A program made the position numbers and the translations under genes. From contig NZ_BNAW01000002.1 of NCBI RefSeq assembly GCF_014654205.1, positions 186,001-250,000 of the forward strand: a DNA stretch of 64,000 nucleotides, read 5' to 3'. The notes under the pieces were generated by a model. That model did no database searches. It worked only from the letters and a program-made list of their open reading frames with translations, and was not told where the DNA came from. How positions within the stretch are numbered: position 1 is the stretch's first letter; each line of letters starts with the position of its first letter. Shown one piece after another: positions 17,109 through 25,549 of this stretch. This stretch comes from Amycolatopsis bullii. GTDB taxonomy: Bacteria; Actinomycetota; Actinomycetes; Mycobacteriales; Pseudonocardiaceae.

Positions 17109-19940
17109 TCAGCCGGAGGCGGACTGGTGGCGGGCCGCTTCCCGGGCGATGTCGATGCGGGAATGCACGCCGAGCTTGGTGAGGATGTGCGAGACGTGCG
17201 TGCCGACCGTGCGCGGGGACAGGTAGAGGCGGGCCGCGATCTGCGGGTTGGACAGGCCCTCCACCACCAGCGCGGCGATCCGGCCCTCGGTCGGGGTGAG
17301 GCTTTCCCAGCCGTGCGTGGCCTGGCGGTGCTTCACCTTGGGGCCGCGCCGGATGCCGAGCGCCCGGAACTGGGCGCGCAGCCTCGCCACGTCCCATTGC
17401 GCGTCCAGCTCCGCGTAGAGGTCGATGGCGTGGGTGAAGGCGGCCCGCGCCGAACCGCGGTCTTCCGCATGGGTGTCGGCGAAGGCGAGCGCGGCCGCCT
17501 CCAGGGCCTTGGCCTGCGACAGCGGCCGTCCCGCGTCGGCGTAGCCGTCGGCGGCCCGCAGCAGCATCGTCCCGTCGCGCTCGAGCAGGCCGCGGCAGTA
17601 CAGGGCCAGCGCGCGGCGGTGCGGAACGGCGGACTCGGCGGCGATCCCGCGCGCCCGGGCCTCGATCTCCGCCGCGGTCCGCACGTCGCCGATCGTCATC
17701 GCCAGCCGGGCGGCGTCGCCCAGCCGCTCCTCCCCCGCGTCTTCGCCGGCCGGCACAGCGGTCAGCAGGGCGAGCGCCCGCTCCGGCGCCCCGGCGTGCT
17801 CGAAAGCGAGGCTGCGGGCACGGAGCAGGGGTTCCACCACCTCGTCGCCGGCGCGTTCCGAATGCCGCGCGGCGACGTCCAGGTGGCGGTGGGCCGCGGT
17901 CGTCTCGTCGCGGTGGAAGTGGATGATGGCGGCGACGCCGTGGTCGCAGCACACCACGCCCGGGTCCTTCTGGTCGTCCGGCACGACGTCGACCTCGGCC
18001 AGCGCGTCGTCCCACCGGCCGGCCCCCAGCATCAGCTGCCCGATCGCGCTCTGGACCTGGGTCAGCCGCGCCTCGCTGCCGGTGCGCTCGGCCAGCTCGC
18101 GCGCCTGCCCGGCGGCGGTGAGCGCGTCGGCGTAGCGGTCGAGCGCGCCGAAGGTGACCGACTGGTTGATGCGCAGCAGCAAGGTGAGCTCGATCAGCGT
18201 GGGGTCCCCGCGCACGACGGCGATCGCGCGCTCGAACAACGGCAGCGCCGCGGCCCACTCGCCGCGTGCCATCGCGCCCTGGCCCAGCACGTGCAACGCC
18301 CACCCGGTCGCCCAGCGGTCTTCGGCCGAGCCGAGTTCCGCCAGCGCCGCGGAAGCGGCCCGGCCCGCGGAGTCGACCTCGCCGAGGACACGCCGGATCC
18401 GCGCGATGAGCACCAGCAACCTGGCCCGGTGCCGGGCCTGCAGCCCCGGCTGGGTCAGCGCCTCGTTGAGCGCCGGCAGGGACTCGGCGGCGCGGCCGGC
18501 GGTCCCGCGGCTCTGGACGATCGTCGTGTGCAGGTCGACGCGCACGTCGGGGTCGCGGACGCGATCCAAAGCGCGGCAGGCGATCCGCTCGGCCTGGGCC
18601 ACGTTGCCCACCCGGTAGTAGGCGTCGGCGAGCCGGCAGGCCAGCGCCCCGGTCACGGCGTCGTCGAGCGGCGCGTCTCGCACCGCCCGTCGCAGGAGCG
18701 CGACGGCGACCACGGGTGCCTGGCCGATCAACGGCATGGCCACGGTGAGCAGCCACTGCACGGCCCAGTCCGGGACCGGCACCCGGGTGTCCGTTGTGGA
18801 CACCATCGGCAGCAGCTGCCGCGCCACCCGCTCGACCGGGGCGTTCGCCTCGGCCAGCGCCCACGCGGCGGACTGGTGCCAGGCGATCCGGACCGCCGTC
18901 GGCATCTCGTCGTACAACGCCGTGCGGATCAACGGGTGGCGGAACTCCAGGTCGTCCCCCGCCGCCACCAGCACGCCGGCGGCGCGGGCCTCGTCGAGGG
19001 CGGGCAGCAGCTCGGCGAGCGACGAGTTCGTCACGGTCATCAGGTCCGCGACCGAGAAGCCGACGCCGAGCAGCGCGGCCGTCCGCAGCACGCGCCGCGC
19101 CGGTTCGGTGAGGAAGTCCAGCCGGTCCGCGATCGCCTCCGGCAGCGAGTCCGGGGTCGCCGCGCCGGTCAGCTCCGCGATGCCCGCGGGATCGACCTGG
19201 AGACACGAGCTCCTGGTCAGCGCGTCGAGGAGTTCGGTGAGGTACAACGGGTTCCCGGCCGCGCCGGCGGCCAGCTCCTCCAGCCGGGCGCCCGGTTTGC
19301 CGCCGGCCAGCGCGGACACCAGCTCGAGCACCGCCGGTTCCGCCAGCCGGGTCAGGCGCAGCCGCTCGGCCGGGCGGACGATCCGGAAGAGCGACCGCAG
19401 GTCGTCGCGGCGCGGCACCGGCCGCAGCACGCCGATCAGCAGCAACGGGAGCTGCCGCACCGAGCGGGCGAGCCGGCCCCACACCGCCACCGTCGTGGTG
19501 TCGGCCCACTGCAGCTCGTCGACGACCAGCACCGCCGGGCCGTCCTGGCACAGCTGGTCCACCAGCGCGATCAGCTGTTCGGCGGCCGCGGCGGCGAGGT
19601 CGGCACCCTTGCCCGCGACGGCTCCGCCGCCCAGCAGTTCGGAAACGGCGTCACGACGGGGATCCCGGGTGACCGGCGTGATTTCGAGGGCATCCAGCAG
19701 CGGCAGCAGCGGCAACGCCTGCCCGAGCTCGTCGCCGGCTCCCCAGTACACCTGGCAGCCCGCTTCGGTGGCGGCCGCGCAGGCGGACCGGACCAGGGCG
19801 GACTTGCCGATCCCGGGCTCGCCGTCGACCAGCACGGCGCGGCCGCGACCCGCGGCGACGTCACGGATCCACGCGACCAGCCGGGACAGCTCGCTGTCCC
19901 GGCCGACCAGTAGCTCAGTACCGTCCGTAAGCGGTCGCAC
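17109..19940 (-). CDS. Large AAA/LuxR-type transcriptional regulator (LAL family)
   Basis: About 943 residues. An N-terminal AAA-type ATPase has Walker A GEPGIGKS (residues 40-47) and Walker B VLVVDELQWAD (near 140). A long TPR-like helical middle follows, then a C-terminal LuxR helix-turn-helix (LTPTEGRIAALVVEGLSNPQ to VHSRIDIA, last ~65 residues). Such LAL regulators are ATP-dependent activators of sugar or secondary-metabolism operons. GTG at 19940 is the best start (VRPLTDGTELLVGRDSEL) but has no ribosome site. No obvious target operon is adjacent; the nearest is the substrate-binding protein across a 738-base gap. Confidence 0.88.
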   Translation of the reverse strand: MRPLTDGTELLVGRDSELSRLVAWIRDVAAGRGRAVLVDGEPGIGKSALVRSACAAATEAGCQVYWGAGDELGQALPLLPLLDALEITPVTRDPRRDAVSELLGGGAVAGKGADLAAAAAEQLIALVDQLCQDGPAVLVVDELQWADTTTVAVWGRLARSVRQLPLLLIGVLRPVPRRDDLRSLFRIVRPAERLRLTRLAEPAVLELVSALAGGKPGARLEELAAGAAGNPLYLTELLDALTRSSCLQVDPAGIAELTGAATPDSLPEAIADRLDFLTEPARRVLRTAALLGVGFSVADLMTVTNSSLAELLPALDEARAAGVLVAAGDDLEFRHPLIRTALYDEMPTAVRIAWHQSAAWALAEANAPVERVARQLLPMVSTTDTRVPVPDWAVQWLLTVAMPLIGQAPVVAVALLRRAVRDAPLDDAVTGALACRLADAYYRVGNVAQAERIACRALDRVRDPDVRVDLHTTIVQSRGTAGRAAESLPALNEALTQPGLQARHRARLLVLIARIRRVLGEVDSAGRAASAALAELGSAEDRWATGWALHVLGQGAMARGEWAAALPLFERAIAVVRGDPTLIELTLLLRINQSVTFGALDRYADALTAAGQARELAERTGSEARLTQVQSAIGQLMLGAGRWDDALAEVDVVPDDQKDPGVVCCDHGVAAIIHFHRDETTAAHRHLDVAARHSERAGDEVVEPLLRARSLAFEHAGAPERALALLTAVPAGEDAGEERLGDAARLAMTIGDVRTAAEIEARARGIAAESAVPHRRALALYCRGLLERDGTMLLRAADGYADAGRPLSQAKALEAAALAFADTHAEDRGSARAAFTHAIDLYAELDAQWDVARLRAQFRALGIRRGPKVKHRQATHGWESLTPTEGRIAALVVEGLSNPQIAARLYLSPRTVGTHVSHILTKLGVHSRIDIAREAARHQSASG

Positions 19941-20678
19941 ACGGGGGAGTTTAGAAGTAAAACCTCTTCCCCAACAAGGGGCGCACTCGGCCACCGCGGA
20001 ACACCGGCCGGCAGTCCCGCGTTCCGTGCGCGTAAACCTCCCATTCGGCAAATGCGCCGATTCGTGATCCGGGCGTGATTCAACCGCCGGGACGCGGTGG
20101 ATCTTCGGCCGCCGAGCCGCAGGTCAGGGCGGGTGCGACTGGTCCGGACAACCCGCGGTACCGCCGGGCGCCCGGCCGGTGAATCCGTTGTGTCGCAAGC
20201 CGTTGACAGCACATCCACGGACGGGTGAACTTCCCGGCCCCGGCCCGGCCCGCGACGACGAGGCAGCGGCATCGACGATTTCGACATGGGCGCTACCATT
20301 ACCTGCCTGGGCAGACAACGGCGCGAAAACCGGCGGGCGAGTGCGATTTCGCCGCGGCAACTACACCGGGTTCGGGCTTCCGGGATATGGCGGCCGATCT
20401 GGTGTTTCCGCTTTGCCGACACCCTCGCGGCCACGTTTTTCGCACTCCGTCCGCGCCTTCGTCGAGCGTCACACCGGACACTCGGTGACCGGCGACCGCG
20501 CAAGATCGTCGATCTAGTATTCGTGCCGCCATTCTGGTGAAATCCCGGATCCGGCGCCATCACGCATTGTCAAGGGCCGCGACGGGTCCCTACAGTGGCC
20601 CGCCTGACGCCGGGGAGTGAATCACCGACCTTCCTTGGAGCCGGTACATCAACTGTCATCTCCTTCGAGGAGCAGACC
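19941..20678. other. 738-base intergenic region between luxR-type gene and lipoprotein gene
   Basis: No supported gene. Short frames on both strands lack ribosome sites and family features. The first ~60 bases (19940-20000) are the luxR promoter side and less GC-rich. The far end holds a good vegetative promoter (20567-20596) and a leader of about 75 bases before the lipoprotein start. I see no riboswitch fold that I can name. Confidence 0.55.
20567..20596 (+). promoter_or_regulatory. Vegetative promoter of the substrate-binding lipoprotein
   Basis: TTGTCA (20567-20572), an 18-base spacer and TACAGT (20591-20596) give a near-consensus -35/-10 pair. Transcription should begin around 20603, leaving a leader of about 75 bases before the TTG start at 20679. 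Confidence 0.65.
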
Positions 20679-21680
20679 TTGTTCGGAATAGTCAGGAGCA
20701 ATGCCCGCGTTCGTGCTGCGCTCGCTCTCGCGGTCGTCACGGTCGTAACCGGTTGCGGCGCGCTCGGCGCGACCGGCTCGGGTGCCTCGTCGAGCGGCCG
20801 CGGGCTGGAGAAGACGGCGCTGAAGGTTTCGATCCTGCCCACCACGGACCTCGCGCCGTTCTGGCTGGCCCAGGACGAAGGCTACTTCCAGGCCGAAGGC
20901 CTCACCGTCGAGTCCGTCATCGCGGCCAGCGGCCAGGCGTCGCTGTCGAAGTCGATCTCGGGCGACGTCGACATCGCCTTCTCGACCTACCCGCCGTTCT
21001 TCACCGCACGCAGCAGCGGCGCCGCCGACATGCAGCTGGTCGCCGACGCGACATCGGTCAACGCGAAGTCCAATGCGATCGTCACGGTCCCGAATTCGCC
21101 GGTGAAAACAATCACCGACCTGGCCACCGCGAAGATCGCCATCACGGCGAAGAACACGGCTTCGGATCTCCTCACCCGTTCGATCATGCAGGATCACAAC
21201 GTCGATTTCAGCAAGGTGAATTGGGTGCTGATCCCGCTGCCCAACATCGCCGCGGCGCTGCAGCAGGGCCAGGCCGACGCCGCGTACCTGCCGGAGCCGT
21301 ACATCACGCAGGCCGCCAAGACGGCCGGCGCGATCCCGGTGATCGACATCAACTCCGGGGCGACGCAGGACTTCCCGCTGACCGGCTACGGCGCGACCCG
21401 GAAGTGGGTCAAGGAGAACCCGAAGACCCTGGCCGCGTTCCAGCGGGCCATGCAGAAGGCCACCCACGACGCCATCTTCGACCGCGGCAAGGTCGAACCG
21501 CTGCTGGTGCGCTTCGCCAAGATCGACGAGGACACCGCCAAGCTGCTCACCCTGCCGGGCTACGGCTCGATCCTGGATTCCCGCCGCCTGCAACGGGTCC
21601 CGGACCTCCTGCTGCAGCTCGGCGCCATCCCGTCGCCGATCGACGTGAACTCGATGATCGGCCCCCAGGCCGGCAGATGA
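20679..21680 (+). CDS. ABC transporter substrate-binding lipoprotein (NMT1/SsuA-like)
   Basis: 333 residues from a TTG start that has GAGGAG six bases upstream. The N-terminus is a lipoprotein signal: basic VRSNARVRA, a hydrophobic core, and lipobox VTGC with the lipid-bearing Cys about residue 25. The mature part reads KVSILPTTDLAPFWLAQDEGYF, typical of NMT1/ThiY/SsuA-like binding proteins for sulfonates, nitrate or thiamine precursors. No permease or ATPase follows; the next gene is on the other strand. It is therefore an orphan binding protein that must use components encoded elsewhere, or act as a sensor. Confidence 0.88.
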   Translation: MFGIVRSNARVRAALALAVVTVVTGCGALGATGSGASSSGRGLEKTALKVSILPTTDLAPFWLAQDEGYFQAEGLTVESVIAASGQASLSKSISGDVDIAFSTYPPFFTARSSGAADMQLVADATSVNAKSNAIVTVPNSPVKTITDLATAKIAITAKNTASDLLTRSIMQDHNVDFSKVNWVLIPLPNIAAALQQGQADAAYLPEPYITQAAKTAGAIPVIDINSGATQDFPLTGYGATRKWVKENPKTLAAFQRAMQKATHDAIFDRGKVEPLLVRFAKIDEDTAKLLTLPGYGSILDSRRLQRVPDLLLQLGAIPSPIDVNSMIGPQAGR

Positions 21681-21706
21681 CCGCCCACACCCGTCGTGAG
21701 TGGTCC

Positions 21707-22396
21707 TTAGCCGAGGCTTTCATACGGGTCGGCCGGTGGTGGCACCGGCCGGGCCTGGCCGACGTCGACGAACGGGATGGTGCCGCCGTTGACCGGATCC
21801 CGCACCTGCTCGGCGCTGTAGCCGCCGGTGATCTCCAGCCACGAATCCGGTGGCAGCACCGGCGGAACCCGGCCGGTCAGGCCGACCTTCACCGGCTGGG
21901 CGTCCGCCGCGCAGCAGTTCAGGAGCATGCGGACCAGGTACGGCACGCCGCCGGAATCGAAGGCCACGAAGCCGGTGATCGTGACGGTCCGCCCAGCCAG
22001 CGACCGGCCGTGGTCGTAGACCGCGCGGTCCGCGTAGTCGATCACGGTCAAGCGCACCGGGTTGCCGGCCGGGAGCGGGGTGACGATCCGCGGCGCCGTC
22101 ACCGCGGTGCCGGCGCGCATCGCGCTGTAGGACCCCAACGCCGGTGGTGCGGCGAGGACCAGCGCGAACACCGGCAGCACCAGCAGCCACGAAACCCGGG
22201 GTGCCCGCTGCCCGCCCGGGCGCCGCCGGGCGTACCAGACCGTCGCCGCGGCCGCGACCACCAGCACCACGCCCGCGGCCAGCACCAGCGGTTGCAGACC
22301 GGCCTTGACGTACCGCAGGTACAGCCCGGTGACACCGGCGTGGAGCAGGACGCCACCGACGAGGAACAGCAGGATCGCCTGCACGGTCCGGTTCAC
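21707..22396 (-). CDS. TIGR03943 family putative permease subunit
   Basis: 229 residues. About three membrane segments occupy the first 90 residues (AILLFLVGGVLLHAGVTGLY, a VLAAGVVLVVAAAATV segment and LLVLPVFALVLAAPPALG). A soluble C-terminal domain follows with the family's conserved Cys pair (MLLNCCAADAQPVKVG). The family always accompanies the permease encoded just upstream; the ATG overlaps its stop by 4 bases. Known relatives are often under zinc or metal control, but I find no Zur-like site here. Function otherwise unknown. Confidence 0.85.
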   Translation of the reverse strand: MNRTVQAILLFLVGGVLLHAGVTGLYLRYVKAGLQPLVLAAGVVLVVAAAATVWYARRRPGGQRAPRVSWLLVLPVFALVLAAPPALGSYSAMRAGTAVTAPRIVTPLPAGNPVRLTVIDYADRAVYDHGRSLAGRTVTITGFVAFDSGGVPYLVRMLLNCCAADAQPVKVGLTGRVPPVLPPDSWLEITGGYSAEQVRDPVNGGTIPFVDVGQARPVPPPADPYESLG

Positions 22397-23388
22397 CGCA
22401 GCACCGCCCCGGTCACGACCGCGGCCAGGACGGCCACGACGAAGGTCACCGGCGCGAACCGCAGCGCGAACCCGCGGCCGAACGTGGCGGCCTGCATGCC
22501 GAACAGCTTGAGGTCGATCATCGGGCCGACGACGAGGAACGCCAGCCGGGCCGTCGGGGAGAACTGCGTCAGCGAAGACGCGACGAACGCGTCGGCCTCC
22601 GAACAGATCGACAGCAGCACCGCGAGCACCGCAAGGGCCAGTACCGCCACCACCGGCTGACCGGCCGCGGCGTGCAGCCAGGTCGCGGGCACCACGGCCT
22701 TGAGGGTGGCGGCGGCCATCGCGCCGCCGACGAGGAACCCGCCCGCGTGCATCACGTCGTGCCGCACCGATCCCCAGAACACCGCTCCCCGGGTTCCGCC
22801 GTCACCGTGGTCGTGCCGGCGGGGCCGCAGCCAGTCCGGGCGGCCGAGCCGCTGCCACAGCCAGCCCATCACGCACGACGCCGCGAGACTCGCGGCGAAC
22901 CGCGCGAGGACCATCCGCGGCTGGCCGGGGAACGCGACCGCGGTCGCCGTCAGCACCACCGGGTTGATCGCGGGCGCCGACAACAGGAACGCCACCGCCG
23001 CCGCAGGGGTCACGCCGCCGCGCACCAGCGCGCCGGCCACCGGCACCGACGCGCATTCGCAGCCGGGCAGAACCGCACCGGCCAGCCCGGCGACCGGCAC
23101 CGCCAGCGACGGCCGCTTCGGCAGCACGCGCGTGAAGAACGACGGCGGCACGAAGACCGCGAGCCCGGCCGAGAGGAGCACGCCGAGGACGAGGAACGGC
23201 AGCGCCTGCACGACCACCGCGACGAACACCGTCATCCAGCTCTGCATGACCGGAGTGGACAGCAGCCGACGAACCGGGCCCTGCGCGAGGAATCCGACCA
23301 ACAGGACCAACGTCAGGACGAGGACGGGATCGGCGTTCCAGCCCCGCCGCCCGTCCCGCTCCCGGCGGCTTTCCTCAATGGCAGTCAC
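22393..23388 (-). CDS. Permease (UPF0718/YcgR-like)
   Basis: 331 residues with about eight membrane segments. The diagnostic GAVLPGCECASVPVAGAL motif in the first half and SICSEADAFVAS in the second are typical of this DUF318-type permease family. GTG at 23388 was chosen over ATG 23421 because GGGAG lies 7 bases before it. It forms a two-gene operon with the TIGR03943 subunit. The paired conserved Cys/Glu in the membrane suggest transport of a metal-linked or thiol species; the substrate is not established. Confidence 0.83.
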   Translation of the reverse strand: MTAIEESRRERDGRRGWNADPVLVLTLVLLVGFLAQGPVRRLLSTPVMQSWMTVFVAVVVQALPFLVLGVLLSAGLAVFVPPSFFTRVLPKRPSLAVPVAGLAGAVLPGCECASVPVAGALVRGGVTPAAAVAFLLSAPAINPVVLTATAVAFPGQPRMVLARFAASLAASCVMGWLWQRLGRPDWLRPRRHDHGDGGTRGAVFWGSVRHDVMHAGGFLVGGAMAAATLKAVVPATWLHAAAGQPVVAVLALAVLAVLLSICSEADAFVASSLTQFSPTARLAFLVVGPMIDLKLFGMQAATFGRGFALRFAPVTFVVAVLAAVVTGAVLR

Positions 23389-23646
23389 AAGCGATCTCCC
23401 GTACTTCCGCTCCACACCCATCCGGCTACACGAGCCACCGGCCCGTTCGGTTCACCGCGGCGCAACCACCGCACACGCGCCCGCCACCCGAGCATTTCGC
23501 CCGCTTCGAGACCGCGACGGCGGACTGTACGAACAGGACACCCATGGACCCCACCACGTCGCACCTCCGCCGCCGCGGCCCACCCGACCGAGCGTCTGTG
23601 CACCGGCCGCAAAGCCCGGCAAGGCAACGCTTTTGGCCGAACGCCC

Positions 23647-23790
23647 TGCCGGGCGGCTTCGGGCTCTCCGGGCTGCGCTCCGCGCGCGATTTCACCGCGA
23701 CCGGCAGCGCGTCGGCCACCGTGGCCATTGTGGACTCCAACGCCGAGTCCGACCTCGCCACCTACCGCTCGACCTAACGGCCTGCCCGGC
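23647..23790 (+). pseudogene. Relic of an S53 (sedolisin) peptidase
   Basis: The translation reads GFGLSGLRSARDFTATGSA, then TVAIVDSNAESDLATYRST, then a stop. Secreted S53 peptidases have a matching stretch at the start of the catalytic domain (TVAIVD, usually a DDP-like insert, then ESDLATYRSQYGLP). Removing one A at 23776-23777 restores YGLP in frame. Only about 45 codons of a protein normally over 400 residues remain, and there is no start or catalytic Ser/Glu/Asp. Identification rests on recalled family sequence. Confidence 0.5.
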
Positions 23791-23886
23791 GGGCTCTCGA
23801 CCAGCGGCGTGATCACCACGACCACCGGCAGCGAGACCCCTCATTCCGGGACGTACCTAGACGGCCACGGCAGCTCGCCAAACCTG

Positions 23887-23918
23887 AACGTGACTTTGTT
23901 TCACGTTTGCCCTACGCT
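23887..23918 (+). promoter_or_regulatory. Operator and leaderless promoter of the aldolase operon
   Basis: AACGTGA (23887-23893) and TCACGTT (23901-23907) are a perfect 7-bp inverted repeat with a 7-base centre. GTGACT (23890-23895), a 17-base spacer and TACGCT (23913-23918) form a -35/-10 pair overlapping it. TACGCT ends 6 bases before the ATG at 23925, so transcription should start at the initiation codon. A repressor on the repeat would cover the -35. Confidence 0.6.
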
Positions 23919-23924
23919 GAGCCG

Positions 23925-24599
23925 ATGACATCGGGGACAGCGCTGCTGCGAGCCGAGCGGCAGGCGGTGGTCGCAGCCTGCCACGACCTGGCCGGCGCCG
24001 GGCTGCTCATCGGCACCGCCGGCAACGTGAGCGTGCGCGTGGGCGACCACGTCGCGGTGACCGCGACCGGCGTCGTGCTCGGGAAGGCCACGGCGGAGCA
24101 GATCACCGTCGTCGACCTGGCCGGGACCGTCGTCGCCGGGGACCTCGCGCCGACGTCGGAACTGGAACTGCACCTCGGGATCTACCGCCGTTCCGGCGCC
24201 GGCGCGGTCGTGCACACGCATTCGCCGCAGGCCACCGCGATCTCCCTCGTGCTCGACGAGCTCCCCTGCGTGCACTACCAGCAGCTGCTGCTCGGCGGGG
24301 CCGTGCGCGTCGCGCCGTTCGCCGTCTTCGGCAGCGACGAGCTGGCCGAGCACGTGTGGACCGCGCTCGAGGGCAAGTCGGCGGCGCTGATGGCCAACCA
24401 CGGCGCCGTCGTGCACGGCCCCACGCTGACGGCGGCGGTGGACAACGCGCTGCTGCTCGAGTGGGCCTGCGAGCTCTACCGGAACGCCGCGTCGATGGGC
24501 ACCCCCCGGGTCCTGGACACCGCCCAGCAGACCGCGGTGATCGAAGCCGCCCTGCGGCGGGGGTACGGCAGCACCCGACGGATCGAGGAGGATCTGTGA
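23925..24599 (+). CDS. Class II aldolase/adducin family protein (fuculose-phosphate-aldolase-like)
   Basis: 224 residues. Conserved features of the zinc-dependent class II aldolases are present: GNVS phosphate loop (33-36), TSELELH with catalytic Glu79, the zinc ligands H97 and H99 (VVHTHS) and a later ANHG histidine near 157. It should cleave a sugar-phosphate to dihydroxyacetone phosphate and an aldehyde. There is no ribosome site; the promoter geometry indicates a leaderless start. The stop overlaps the kinase start by 4 bases, so the two act together, with the kinase probably making the aldolase substrate. Confidence 0.88.
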   Translation: MTSGTALLRAERQAVVAACHDLAGAGLLIGTAGNVSVRVGDHVAVTATGVVLGKATAEQITVVDLAGTVVAGDLAPTSELELHLGIYRRSGAGAVVHTHSPQATAISLVLDELPCVHYQQLLLGGAVRVAPFAVFGSDELAEHVWTALEGKSAALMANHGAVVHGPTLTAAVDNALLLEWACELYRNAASMGTPRVLDTAQQTAVIEAALRRGYGSTRRIEEDL

Positions 24600-25549
24600 C
24601 GCAAACGGTGATCACGCTCGGCGCGCACGTGTTCGACGTGCAGGTCCAGCCCGTGGAAGCGATCCCCGACGGGCAGGGCGCGACCCTGGTCGAGCAGATC
24701 CGGTTCGGCCCGGCCGGGACCGCGGCCGGCACCGCGCTGACCCTGGCCAAGCTCGGCGCGTCCGTCCGCACCGCCGGCGCGATCGGCGACGACCCGATCG
24801 GCGACCTGCTGCTGGCCATGCTGACCCGGTTCGGCATCGACACCTCGCTGGTGGTCCGCCGCGCGGACGTGCAGACCTCGGCGTCGGTGCTGCCCATCCG
24901 GCCCGACGGCAGCCGCCCCGCCTTCCACGTCCCGGGCGCCAACCTCACCTACGGGCCGGACGACATCCCGGAAACCGAAGTCGCCCAGGCGACCCACCTG
25001 CACCTCGGCGCGCCCGAGCTGATGGGCGGGGAGAACGCGGCGAAGATCCTCTCCCCCGCCCGGGCGGCCGGCGTGGTCACCTCGGCCGACCTGCTCGCGC
25101 CCGGCGATCCCGGCATCCTGGCCTGGATCGCCCCCGCGCTGTCCTCTTTGGACTACCTGCTGCCCAACGAACAGCAGGTCCTCGGGCTCACCGGCGCCGA
25201 CACCCTCGAAGACGGCGCCCGCGCGTTGATCGGCCACGGCGTCGGCTGCGTCGCCGTCACGCGGGAGGCCCGCGGGGCCCTGGTGATCACGGCGGACGAG
25301 GTGATCGCGGTGCCCGCGTTCGCGGTCGACGTCGTCGACACCACCGGGTGCGGCGACGCGTTCTCCGCGGGCTTCCTCCGCGGTGTCGGCCTCGGCCGTT
25401 CGCCGCGGGAGGCCGCCGTGCTCGGCTCGGCCGCCGCGGCCCTGGTCGCCCAGGGGCTGGGCAGCGACCACGGCGAGTTCGACCTCGCGGCGGCCGACGC
25501 CTTCGCCGCCGCCACGCCCACGCTGGAGAACGCCGATGCGCCGCAGTGA
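24596..25549 (+). CDS. PfkB-family carbohydrate kinase
   Basis: 317 residues. The C-terminal PfkB signature VDTTGCGDAFSAGFL has the catalytic Asp near residue 253, and GPAGTAAGTALTLAKLGASV is the N-terminal signature near residue 38. GTG at 24596 follows GAGGAGG and overlaps the aldolase stop. It should phosphorylate a sugar or nucleoside-like hydroxyl with ATP. In 5-deoxyribose or ulose salvage pathways a PfkB kinase feeds a class II aldolase, but the isomerase of those pathways is not encoded here. Confidence 0.88.
   Translation: MTQTVITLGAHVFDVQVQPVEAIPDGQGATLVEQIRFGPAGTAAGTALTLAKLGASVRTAGAIGDDPIGDLLLAMLTRFGIDTSLVVRRADVQTSASVLPIRPDGSRPAFHVPGANLTYGPDDIPETEVAQATHLHLGAPELMGGENAAKILSPARAAGVVTSADLLAPGDPGILAWIAPALSSLDYLLPNEQQVLGLTGADTLEDGARALIGHGVGCVAVTREARGALVITADEVIAVPAFAVDVVDTTGCGDAFSAGFLRGVGLGRSPREAAVLGSAAAALVAQGLGSDHGEFDLAAADAFAAATPTLENADAPQ

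Larger units (their letters stand above)
23389..23924. other. 536-base region with no intact gene
   Basis: Upstream of the permease and of the aldolase operon. It contains a decayed sedolisin-like fragment (23647-23790) and, at the right end, the operator/promoter of the aldolase operon (23887-23918). Overlapping frames on both strands are arginine- and proline-rich shadows. Confidence 0.6.

Noticed and set aside
17037..19913. 958-codon plus-strand open frame opposite the LuxR-type gene
   Set aside because: Shadow frame; the minus strand has Walker A, Walker B and the LuxR helix-turn-helix, and this frame has a composition of repeated Arg/Gly/Gln.
19941..20560. Small genes in the 738-base gap
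   Set aside because: The frames of 77-112 codons lack start signals, family similarity and consistent codon bias.
22393..23421. Zur-controlled permease module
   Set aside because: No TGAAAATGATTTTCA-like site is present in the 500 bases upstream.
23544..23777. Intact 77-residue gene
   Set aside because: No ribosome site, arginine-rich start, and its end matches a piece of a larger peptidase family, so it is better explained as a relic.
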